Part shown: positions 1 through 5,497 of the stretch, piece by piece
Layout of the letters: every line of letters begins with the position of its first letter
How positions within the stretch are numbered: position 1 is the stretch's first letter
Source of the DNA: Gammaproteobacteria bacterium
GTDB taxonomy: Bacteria > Pseudomonadota > Gammaproteobacteria > Steroidobacterales > GCA-2729495
NCBI GenBank assembly: GCA_023150055.1
Contig: JAKLLP010000146.1
Span: 373 to 5,869 of the forward strand
Length of the DNA stretch: 5,497 nt
Direction: 5' to 3'
The notes under the pieces: generated by a model
The model's input: only the letters and a program-made list of their open reading frames with translations
What the model was told of the DNA's origin: nothing
The model's database searches: none
Made by a program: the position numbers and the translations under genes

Positions 1-2130
1 GCTGTCCTCGCGCAGGTCATGCGTGTAGGCGCCGTCGATCTTCAGGTAATCGATGGCGAGCCCGCGCAGACTGGCGAGCGCACCCACACCGCTGCCGAAG
101 TCATCCAGGCCGAACTGGCAGCCCATACCGTGCAGCACACTCGCGAAACGCTCCGCGCGCTCGAGGTCGGCCATCATCGCGGTCTCACTCACCTCGAAGC
201 AGATCTGCTGCGGCAGCACCTGGCTCTGGTCGAGACACTCGACGACGAACTCCAGGAAATCATCCTCCCCCAGGCTCTGGGCCGAGAGGTTGATGGTGCA
301 CCTGCGATGCTCGGGCAGGCGGATGGCGCCCTGACCCAGCGCGCCGAGCGCGGTGCGCACGACCCAGCGGTCCAGGCTGCCCATCAGGTGGTAGCGCTCG
401 GCCGCCTGGATGAACTGCCGCGGCTGGACGAGCTTGCCCTCCTCGTCCGTCAGGCGCAGGAACACTTCCATGGCGGGCCCCTCGCCGGTGCGCCCGGCCA
501 CCGCCAGAATCGGCTGCACGTGCAGGTCGAAGCGGTTTTCCTTGAGCGCCGACTGGAGCTGGCGCAGCCAGTAGATCTCCCCGCGCTGGCGCGCGGCGAC
601 CTCGTCGCGCGCGGAGTACACATGTACCTGGCCGCGGCCTTCCTGCTTAGCGACATAGCAGGCGGAATCAGCCGCGGCGAGCAGGTCCTCGATCGAGGCG
701 CTGTCGCGGCCGATCTCGACGAGGCCGATGCTGACTCCCACCTGGAACACCTTGTCCTGCCAGGTGAAGCGATAATCGCGCACGGCGGCACAGACGTCGT
801 CGGCGATCTGCCGCGCCTTGTCCAGCGGGCAGCCGAGCAGCAACACGCCAAACTCGTCCCCGCCGAGCCGTGCCACCGCGTCGGACTCGCGGACCTTCTC
901 GCGGATCAGCGCGGCGATGCTGCGCAGGAGGCTGTCCCCGGCATTGTGGCCACAGGAGTCGTTGACCGGCTTGAATCGGTCGAGATCGAGGTAACACAGC
1001 ACGTGGCTGACGTTCTGCTCCCGCACGGACTGCAGCGCCTCCTCCAGCCGGCGCTCGAAGTCGCGCCGGTTGATCAGTCCCGTCAGCGCGTCGTGGGTCG
1101 CCTGGTAGCTCATGCGCTTGGTGAGCCCGCGGATCTCGGTGACGTCATGCATGATGACCACGACGCCGGCAAGCACATCGCCCGGCCCCTTGATCGGGGA
1201 CGCCGTCAACTCGATCGACAGCTCCTTGCCGCCGGCCTGCGACAGCATCATCGCGCGGCGTCCCATGTTCACACGGCGCCGGTCGCTCAGGCAGCGCTGG
1301 ATCGGATCACCGAGATCACGGCGGTCCGCCTCATCGATGAGGTTCACCAGGTCCGTCAGCCGCTTGCCGATGGCCACCTCACGCAGCGCGCCGGTGAGTT
1401 TCTCGGCCGCGCTGTTCATGTAGTCGATGAGCCCCTCGGTATCGGCCGTGATCACGCCCTCACCGATCGACTCCAGCGTGATCTGCGCCTGCTGCTTGCC
1501 CCGGCTCAGCGTGCTCTCGATGTTCTTGCGATAGCTGATGTCACGCGCAATCGTCAGGATGGCGCGCTGGCCCCGGTAGTCGATGACGCCGCCACTGACT
1601 TCCGCCCAGGCGCCGGTCTCCTGGCCGTTGATGAGCTGCACCTCCACGCGGTCCGGCAATATCTCGCCCGCCAGGCGCTGGGTGATCGCTTTACGGGTCA
1701 TCGCGCGGAAAGCGGGACGCACCAGGTCGGTCACCGGGCGGCCGATGAGCTGATCGGGCCCCACACCGAGCAGGTCCGCGGCAACCTTGTTCGCGAAGAG
1801 GATTCGCTCGCGATGCACCACCACCGCCTCGGGCATGGTATTGGCGAGATCGGCGAACAGCGCCTCGCGGTCCCGGACCAGTCGATCGCGGGTTTGTAAT
1901 GCATCGAAGAGCCGGTTGATGGACTCGCCGAGACCGGCAAGCTCGGGATTCTCCCGCGGGTAGTCGACGCGCTTGCTGAACCCAGCCGAGTCGACGACCT
2001 CTGTAACGTCCTTTTGCAGCGCGGCCAGGTGGCGTGCCTGCCGTCGCAGGGCAACCCAGAGGACGGCTGCACAACCCGCCAGCCCGAGGCAGGCCAGCGT
2101 CAGGGATCCGATCAGCCACAATTCGGTCAT
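1..2130 (-). CDS. Membrane-anchored PAS-PAS-GGDEF-EAL cyclic-di-GMP signalling protein (3' end outside window)
   Basis: Reading the minus strand from the ATG at 2130 gives 710 uninterrupted codons that leave the window before a stop. Residues 5-28 form one hydrophobic helix followed by RRQAR, so the rest should be cytoplasmic. Residues 35-80 resemble a divergent HAMP linker, and about 91-205 and 214-335 are PAS domains. The GGDEF domain starts at DALTGLINRR (about 346), has LDLDRFKPVND (381-391) and an intact GGDEF at 423-427, and carries an RxxD inhibitory site, RESD, at 414-417. The EAL domain begins near QPI (539) and has E555 (EVF instead of EAL), N614 (INLSAQS), E646 (FEVSET), D676-D677 (LDDFGSG) and K697 (YLKIDG). 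By family knowledge such proteins make c-di-GMP from GTP and/or hydrolyse it to pGpG under PAS control. Here both sites look competent, but the last EAL motifs lie outside the window. The ligand of the PAS domains is unknown. A GTG two codons upstream (2139) is an alternative start; no strong ribosome binding site supports either. An in-frame TAA further upstream limits extension. Confidence 0.93.
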   Translation of the reverse strand, partial: MTELWLIGSLTLACLGLAGCAAVLWVALRRQARHLAALQKDVTEVVDSAGFSKRVDYPRENPELAGLGESINRLFDALQTRDRLVRDREALFADLANTMPEAVVVHRERILFANKVAADLLGVGPDQLIGRPVTDLVRPAFRAMTRKAITQRLAGEILPDRVEVQLINGQETGAWAEVSGGVIDYRGQRAILTIARDISYRKNIESTLSRGKQQAQITLESIGEGVITADTEGLIDYMNSAAEKLTGALREVAIGKRLTDLVNLIDEADRRDLGDPIQRCLSDRRRVNMGRRAMMLSQAGGKELSIELTASPIKGPGDVLAGVVVIMHDVTEIRGLTKRMSYQATHDALTGLINRRDFERRLEEALQSVREQNVSHVLCYLDLDRFKPVNDSCGHNAGDSLLRSIAALIREKVRESDAVARLGGDEFGVLLLGCPLDKARQIADDVCAAVRDYRFTWQDKVFQVGVSIGLVEIGRDSASIEDLLAAADSACYVAKQEGRGQVHVYSARDEVAARQRGEIYWLRQLQSALKENRFDLHVQPILAVAGRTGEGPAMEVFLRLTDEEGKLVQPRQFIQAAERYHLMGSLDRWVVRTALGALGQGAIRLPEHRRCTINLSAQSLGEDDFLEFVVECLDQSQVLPQQICFEVSETAMMADLERAERFASVLHGMGCQFGLDDFGSGVGALASLRGLAIDYLKIDGAYTHDLREDS

Positions 2131-2417
2131 CGGCGCCACGCGTGGAGTTTGAGGCTGGGGCCCCGCCTTGTCATGCTGTCTGGAAGTCCGTGTGGGTTAT
2201 GCAAAGAAGGCCTGGCCCGGGTTCTCGTATGAGTGTCGCGGGCAGAGCTCCCGTCCACGCTCGCAGGGGACATTCCGGTCCAGCCTCGGTTTTCCCGCAA
2301 GGATAGCCCACGGACTCGGCTGCAGACGGGTGCATTTCACCATAATCGACTCCGGCTTCAGCCTTGTCTGCTGCCGGCAAAATACTTACGCTAGGCCGCC
2401 GCCCGAGGAGCCCCCCG
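2131..2417. promoter_or_regulatory. Divergent intergenic region between the c-di-GMP gene and the methyltransferase gene
   Basis: This stretch of about 290 bp separates two divergent starts, so it must hold promoters for both. No convincing coding sequence is seen. On the plus strand CATAAT (2341-2346) matches a sigma-70 -10 box at five of six positions, 72 bases before the methyltransferase ATG, but it lacks a good -35. TTGTCT (2364-2369) followed 17 bases later by TACGCT (2387-2392) is another weak pair. On the minus strand CATAAC (2201-2196) is a weak -10 for the c-di-GMP gene. A GGGGCCCC palindrome sits at 2157-2164 in the presumed leader of the c-di-GMP gene. None of these is strong enough to name a regulator or transcription start. 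Confidence 0.4.
2405..2410 (+). promoter_or_regulatory. Ribosome binding site deciding the methyltransferase start
   Basis: GAGGAG lies 7 bases before the ATG at 2418, a good Shine-Dalgarno match at normal spacing. It favours 2418 over the in-frame ATG at 2364, whose extra 18 residues do not resemble the family N-terminus, and over the second ATG at 2424. The spacer is mostly a run of six C. Confidence 0.7.
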
Positions 2418-3077
2418 ATGCAGATGGACACGGAAACAGCGCGCCAGCAGATGGTGACCCAGCAGGTGCGTGCCTGGGACGTCCTGGAGCCGACGGTGCT
2501 CGACACTCTCGCCAAGATCCCGCGCGAGCGCTTCGTGCCGTACCGATATGCCGCGCTGGCGTTCGCCGACACCGCCATCCCGCTGCCGGAGGGCCAGCAC
2601 ATGCTGACTCCGCAGCTCGAGGGGCGACTGTTGCAGGCGCTCGACATCGCCGCCGCGGACCGCATTCTCGAGATCGGGACCGGCAGCGGCTTCCTGACGG
2701 CCTGTCTCGCCAGGCTCGGCGGGCAGGTGACCAGCCTGGAGATCCGCCCCGCGCTGGCAACGGCCGCGCGCAGCCGCCTGCGGGACCTCGGCATCGGTAA
2801 CTGCACGATCGTCGACGCAGACCTGTTCGAATGGACCACGGCCGAGCGCTTCGATTGCATCGCGGTGGGCGGCTCCCTGCCGGCGCTCGAGCCGTCACTG
2901 CTCGAGTGGCTCGCCCCCGGCGGGCGCCTGTTCGTCGTGCTCGGTGAGGCGCCCGTCATGGAGGCCTGGCTCATCCGCCGCGCAAGCGACGGTGAGGGTT
3001 ACGGGCGTGAGTCCTTGTTCGAGACCGTCCTGCCCCCGCTCGACCATGCCCCGCAACCGGATCGGTTTACCTTTTGA
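2418..3077 (+). CDS. Protein-L-isoaspartate O-methyltransferase family protein (short, divergent type)
   Basis: This is a 219-aa soluble, SAM-dependent class I methyltransferase with no signal peptide. An N-terminal helix (ARQQMVTQQVRAWDVLEP, about 8-25) precedes the PCMT-type segment IPRERFVP (34-41). Next come AFADTAIPL (48-56) and GQHMLTP (59-65), then SAM motif I LEIGTGSG (84-91) with acidic post-I residue E108 (VTSLEI). The later motif LAPGGRLFVVLGE runs from 165 to 177, and the C-terminus ends LFETVLPPL then APQPDRFTF. By family knowledge PCMT methylates L-isoaspartyl residues in aged proteins to start their repair. The usual PCMT loop GQTISxPxMVA is changed here to GQHMLTPQLEG, so the substrate is less certain than the fold and cofactor. 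Classical pcm usually sits beside surE/nlpD/rpoS, whereas this gene precedes tolC; I recall this short type next to tolC in other gammaproteobacteria, so I read it as a paralogue. tolC starts 180 bp downstream on the same strand. Confidence 0.88.
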   Translation: MQMDTETARQQMVTQQVRAWDVLEPTVLDTLAKIPRERFVPYRYAALAFADTAIPLPEGQHMLTPQLEGRLLQALDIAAADRILEIGTGSGFLTACLARLGGQVTSLEIRPALATAARSRLRDLGIGNCTIVDADLFEWTTAERFDCIAVGGSLPALEPSLLEWLAPGGRLFVVLGEAPVMEAWLIRRASDGEGYGRESLFETVLPPLDHAPQPDRFTF

Positions 3078-3123
3078 CCTACGGGTCCACCACGGCGGCC
3101 GCGAATCGGCTGCCGTCGGCGCG

Positions 3124-3141
3124 ACGTTACAAAACGTTACA
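3124..3141 (+). repeat. Tandem direct repeat ACGTTACA-N2-ACGTTACA upstream of tolC (candidate regulator site)
   Basis: Two identical 8-mers (3124-3131 and 3134-3141) lie at a 10-bp pitch, one helical turn, in the otherwise GC-rich gap between the methyltransferase and tolC. Seen as GTTACA-N4-GTTACA, the geometry is that of head-to-tail sites bound by OmpR/PhoB-type winged-helix response regulators. The site centre is about 125 bases before the tolC ATG and about 50 bases before a start predicted from the weak -10 at 3172-3177. The repeat is directly visible; its role as an operator is inference. Confidence 0.5.
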
Positions 3142-3168
3142 GTATCCGCCTCGGCCCCCCGCGTGCGA

Positions 3169-3177
3169 TGCTATAGG
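3169..3177 (+). promoter_or_regulatory. Candidate extended -10 element for tolC
   Basis: TGCTATAGG matches the extended -10 pattern TGnTATAAT in the TG and in four of six hexamer positions. No recognisable -35 lies 16-18 bases upstream, where the DNA is C-rich. An activator-dependent promoter served by the tandem repeat upstream would fit, but this is only a candidate. The implied leader before the tolC ATG would be about 75 bases. Confidence 0.25.
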
Positions 3178-3211
3178 CTTTACCATGTCCCCCGAATAGA
3201 ACGCTGCCGGG

Positions 3212-3226
3212 CCAAGGGTCGCTTGG
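3212..3226 (+). other. Small hairpin in the tolC leader
   Basis: CCAAG (3212-3216) and CTTGG (3222-3226) are perfect inverted arms around a 5-base loop, ending 31 bases before the tolC start codon. A four-codon frame, ATG TCC CCC GAA then TAG, begins just upstream at 3185. Both could be chance. No T-run follows, so it is not an intrinsic terminator. Confidence 0.25.
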
Positions 3227-3257
3227 ATCCTACCCGCACAACTCCGGAATCACGTCC

Positions 3258-4709
3258 ATGGTCAGAATCATTTCGCTACTCGGCTTGATCTTCGCCACGC
3301 TGGCAGGGCCTTATGCACAGGCTGACTCCTTGCTGGACATCTACCAGCGGGCGCGGCAGAACGATCCGCAGTTACGGGAAGCCGAGGCCAACCGTCTCGC
3401 CCTGCGCGAGGCCAAGCCACAGGCACGCGGCGCGCTGCTGCCGCAGATCGAGGCGTCGGCCGGGCAGGAATGGGTCGATAACGACGGCAGCAACGTCTTC
3501 GCCCAGGCCGTGGACAACGACAACGACCCGACGACACCCCCGGTGGTCGCACTCGCCAACCGCGAGTTCGACGGCCGCAGCAACACGCAGCAATGGCGTG
3601 TCGACCTGCGCCAGACCATCTTCCGCTGGGACCAGTGGGTGCGAAACCAGCAGGCCGACAAACAGGTGCTGCAGGCCGATGTCGATTACCGGGTGGCCGA
3701 CCTCGATCTCTACCTGCGGGTGTCCGACGCGTATTTCAACGTGCTCGCCGCGGAGGACACGCTGTCAGCCAACGTCGCTGCGCGCGAGGCGATCGGCCGC
3801 CAGCTCGAGCAGGCACAGAAACGGTTCGAGGTCGGACTCATCGCCATCACCGACGTACAGGAAGCGCAGTCCGGCTATGACCAGGCCGTGGCGGCGGAAA
3901 TCCTCGCGAAACGCCAACTCGCCAACAACAAGGAAGTCCTTCGCGAGATCATCGGCGACTACCCCGGCGATCTGGACAAGCCGCGCGCCGAAATTCCGTT
4001 GATCAGCCCCGCGCCGGCCGACGAGGACCAGTGGGTCGAGACGGCACTGCAACAGAATCTCTCCCTGCAGTCCGCACAGCTCGGCGCAGAGATCGCCCGT
4101 GAGGAAGTGCGTGTCGCCCGGGCCGGGCACATGCCCACTGTCGACCTGGTCGCCAGCCGGGCCGATGTCGACTCCGATGCGAAGCAGAAAACCCTGCTCA
4201 ACATACAGGGCGCCCCGGCCGGCTCCCTGAACGATGTGCCGAGCCAGCCCACGGATTTCGAGACGCGGCAGGACAGCTTCGGCGTGCAGTTCACCGTGCC
4301 GCTGTTCGCCGGGGGGGCGACGAATTCCCGCGTACGCCAGGCGGTTTACCAGCACCGCGCCGCCAAGGAGCGCCTGGAGCGCACCGCCCGGCAGACCGAG
4401 CGGGCCACGCGCGACGCCTACCTCGCCGTGAATTCCGAGATTTCCCGGGTCAAGGCGCTCCAGCAGGCGCTGAAGTCGGCGCAGACGGCGCTGCAGGCCA
4501 CCGAGGCGGGATTCGAGGTCGGCACGCGCACGACGGTGGACGTGCTGGAGGGGCGCCGGCAGCTCTTCCAGGCGGAGACCAATTACGCACGCAGCCGCTA
4601 CGACTACATCGTCAACGTGCTCAGGCTGAAGGAAGCTGCCGGCACGCTGACCGAGCAGGATTTGCTCGAGATCAACGCCTGGCTGGAGCCGGCAACCGCC
4701 GAAGAATAA
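3258..4709 (+). CDS. tolC: TolC-family outer membrane efflux/secretion channel
   Basis: This 483-aa protein has the usual TolC precursor length (about 490 aa in E. coli). Residues 1-22 are a signal peptide (MVRII, hydrophobic core, AQA before DS), so the mature protein starts near D23 with SLLDIYQRARQNDPQL, a typical TolC opening. The two-fold internal repeat of the family is visible: RFEVGLIAITDV (189-200) corresponds to GFEVGTRTTVDV (418-429), 229 residues apart, each followed by a long Gln/Ala-rich coiled-coil helix. VPLFAGG (347-353) is the conserved barrel entry of the second half, and NYARSRYDYIVNVLRLK (442-458) closes it. Known family role: a homotrimer forming a beta-barrel in the outer membrane and an alpha-helical periplasmic tunnel, the exit duct for RND/ABC pumps and type I secretion. 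No pump or adaptor genes are adjacent, which fits a shared, housekeeping TolC. The two predicted surface loops (about 73-110 and 302-340) are long and Asp/Asn/Pro rich. A weak GGA precedes the ATG by 8 bases. The stop is one base from the converging waaA stop. Confidence 0.95.
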   Translation: MVRIISLLGLIFATLAGPYAQADSLLDIYQRARQNDPQLREAEANRLALREAKPQARGALLPQIEASAGQEWVDNDGSNVFAQAVDNDNDPTTPPVVALANREFDGRSNTQQWRVDLRQTIFRWDQWVRNQQADKQVLQADVDYRVADLDLYLRVSDAYFNVLAAEDTLSANVAAREAIGRQLEQAQKRFEVGLIAITDVQEAQSGYDQAVAAEILAKRQLANNKEVLREIIGDYPGDLDKPRAEIPLISPAPADEDQWVETALQQNLSLQSAQLGAEIAREEVRVARAGHMPTVDLVASRADVDSDAKQKTLLNIQGAPAGSLNDVPSQPTDFETRQDSFGVQFTVPLFAGGATNSRVRQAVYQHRAAKERLERTARQTERATRDAYLAVNSEISRVKALQQALKSAQTALQATEAGFEVGTRTTVDVLEGRRQLFQAETNYARSRYDYIVNVLRLKEAAGTLTEQDLLEINAWLEPATAEE

Positions 4710-4710
4710 C

Positions 4711-5497
4711 TCAGCCCGCCCGCCCGGGCTGGAACGATCCGTAAGGTTCCCCAGGCCGCTTGTCGATCAGCGGCTCGACGAGCGCCAGCAGCCGGTCGAC
4801 GGCCCCGCGGTTATTCGCCAGCAGCTCACGGGCCAGCGCACCGCGCCGCGCGCGCTCGGCCGGGTCGTCGAGCAGCCGCAGGATCTCGGCGGCGATGTGG
4901 GATGCGTCCTGCACCACGATCGTAGCCCCCTCCGCCGTGAGCAGCTCGGCGATGTCCGGGGCATTGAAGTTGTACCGTCCGGTAAGCGATGGCAGACCGA
5001 GCGCCGCAGGCTCGAGCAGGTTGTGACCGCCGATCGGCACCAGGCTGCCGCCCACGAAGGCCACATCCGCCCCCGCATAGAGCATCGTCAGTTCACCCAT
5101 GCTGTCACCGAGGAATACCTGGGTGTCCGGCGAGCAGCGCTCGCTGCTGCTGCGCCGGATGCTGCGCAAGCCCGAGCGCTGCAGCAGGACGGCGACGGCC
5201 GCAAAGCGTTCGGGGTGTCGCGGCACCAGCACGAGCAGCGTGTCCGGCCGCCGTTCGAGCACCTGGCGGTGCGCCTCGATCAGGACCTGCTCCTCGTCCT
5301 GGTGGGTGCTGGCGCCGATCCATACCGGCCGCAGCGCTGCCTGCTCGGCGCGCCATGCCCGCCCGCGCGCGGCGACTTCGGGCGCCAGTTCGAAGTCGAA
5401 CTTGATGTTGCCGGTGACATGGGTCCGCGCCGGGTTCGCGCCGAGGCCGCGAAAGCGCTCCGCATCGATGGCGCTCTGCGCACCGATGACGATGCCA
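4711..5497 (-). CDS. waaA: 3-deoxy-D-manno-octulosonic acid (Kdo) transferase, C-terminal part (5' end outside window)
   Basis: The minus strand is open from the right edge (first full codon at 5496) to a TGA at 4713-4711: 261 codons, roughly 60% of a WaaA of about 425 aa. Conserved GT30 segments appear in order: GNIKFD (5412-5395), ASTHQDEE (5313-5290), VPRHPER (5226-5206), then GDSMGEL and FVGGSLVPIGGHN continuing into LLEPAALG (about 5109-4999), and NFNAPDI just beyond. This is the C-terminal, CMP-Kdo-binding half of the GT-B fold. WaaA transfers Kdo from CMP-Kdo to lipid IVA on the cytoplasmic face of the inner membrane, an early step in LPS core assembly. The N-terminal membrane anchor and catalytic-base region lie outside the window, so the number of Kdo units added cannot be judged. 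The usual ASTHxGEE is ASTHQDEE here, a minor variation. The gene converges on tolC with a one-base gap. Confidence 0.94.
   Translation of the reverse strand, partial: GIVIGAQSAIDAERFRGLGANPARTHVTGNIKFDFELAPEVAARGRAWRAEQAALRPVWIGASTHQDEEQVLIEAHRQVLERRPDTLLVLVPRHPERFAAVAVLLQRSGLRSIRRSSSERCSPDTQVFLGDSMGELTMLYAGADVAFVGGSLVPIGGHNLLEPAALGLPSLTGRYNFNAPDIAELLTAEGATIVVQDASHIAAEILRLLDDPAERARRGALARELLANNRGAVDRLLALVEPLIDKRPGEPYGSFQPGRAG
4712..4731 (-). terminator. GC hairpin at the tolC/waaA convergence, candidate terminator
   Basis: CAGCCCG (4712-4718) and CGGGCTG (4725-4731) form a perfect 7-bp GC-rich stem with a 6-base loop. Read on the minus strand, the stem overlaps the last waaA codons and most of its stop and is followed by GTTATTCTT, a modestly T-rich tract lying in the tolC 3' end, so it could terminate waaA transcription. 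On the plus strand it begins two bases after the tolC stop but is followed by GAACGATCC with no T-run, so termination of tolC there would be weaker. Confidence 0.4.

Noticed and set aside
19..1899. 626-codon open reading frame on the plus strand
   Set aside because: It is the antisense of the PAS-PAS-GGDEF-EAL gene. Its translation is a biased Ala/Leu/His/Asp/Arg/Gln mix with no family motif, while the minus strand shows every expected domain signature. Long antisense frames are common in GC-rich DNA.
2068..2130. Lipobox-like LAGC at residues 17-20 of the c-di-GMP protein
   Set aside because: The N-terminus is MTE with no positive n-region, the positive charges follow the helix, and GGDEF/EAL domains must remain cytoplasmic. 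It is better read as a TM anchor than as a lipoprotein signal.
2364..2382. Imperfect inverted repeat TTGTC-N7-GGCAA upstream of the methyltransferase
   Set aside because: Arms match at only four of five positions, it fits no regulator consensus I know, and short palindromes are expected by chance in GC-rich DNA.
2364..2417. Upstream in-frame ATG extending the methyltransferase by 18 residues
   Set aside because: The extension does not look like the family N-terminus, and a strong GAGGAG sits at proper distance from the ATG at 2418.
2171..2974. 267-codon minus-strand frame overlapping the methyltransferase
   Set aside because: It is a shadow of the methyltransferase gene, Ser/Arg-rich and low-complexity, with no recognisable domain; the plus frame has clear SAM motifs.
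4311..4317. Seven-G run inside tolC
   Set aside because: It could be a slippage site, but the frame is intact and the run encodes the conserved FAGGA segment; a single short homopolymer in GC-rich DNA is unremarkable.
3765..4355. 196-codon minus-strand frame within tolC
   Set aside because: It is antisense to a well-supported tolC coding region and has no recognisable motif or ribosome binding site.

Overview
This 5.5 kb window is GC-rich chromosomal DNA from a Gram-negative proteobacterium. The outer-membrane TolC-type channel and the Kdo transferase WaaA show a lipopolysaccharide-bearing cell. The order methyltransferase, tolC, then waaA facing tolC, and the protein sequences themselves, look gammaproteobacterial. 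A high-GC lineage such as Chromatiales/Ectothiorhodospiraceae or Pseudomonas-like is plausible, but I cannot name a genus from the sequence alone.

Layout. (1) Positions 1-2130, minus strand: the first 710 codons of a membrane-anchored cyclic-di-GMP signalling protein (one TM helix, HAMP-like linker, PAS, PAS, GGDEF, EAL). It runs off the left edge inside the EAL domain. (2) 2131-2417: a divergent intergenic region of about 290 bp. (3) 2418-3077, plus strand: a 219-aa methyltransferase of the protein-L-isoaspartate O-methyltransferase (PCMT) family, a short divergent type. (4) 3078-3257: a leader/promoter region with a tandem 8-bp direct repeat at 10-bp pitch upstream of tolC. (5) 3258-4709, plus strand: a complete TolC-family outer-membrane efflux/secretion protein of 483 aa. 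(6) 4711-5497, minus strand: the C-terminal 261 codons of waaA, converging on tolC with a single base between the stop codons and a GC hairpin at the junction.

How they fit together. TolC and WaaA are both envelope genes: TolC is the exit duct for tripartite pumps and type I secretion, and WaaA adds Kdo to lipid A precursor. The methyltransferase lies upstream of tolC on the same strand, but the 180-bp gap with its own candidate regulatory site suggests tolC can be transcribed separately. The c-di-GMP protein is divergently transcribed, and nothing in the sequence ties it functionally to the other genes.

I find no mobile element, CRISPR array, RNA gene or clearly novel system. The most interesting points are the tandem repeat ahead of tolC, the hairpin at the tolC/waaA junction, the divergent PCMT signature, and the intact GGDEF/I-site plus EAL residue set in the c-di-GMP protein. 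A 626-codon open frame on the plus strand at the left is an antisense shadow of the c-di-GMP gene.
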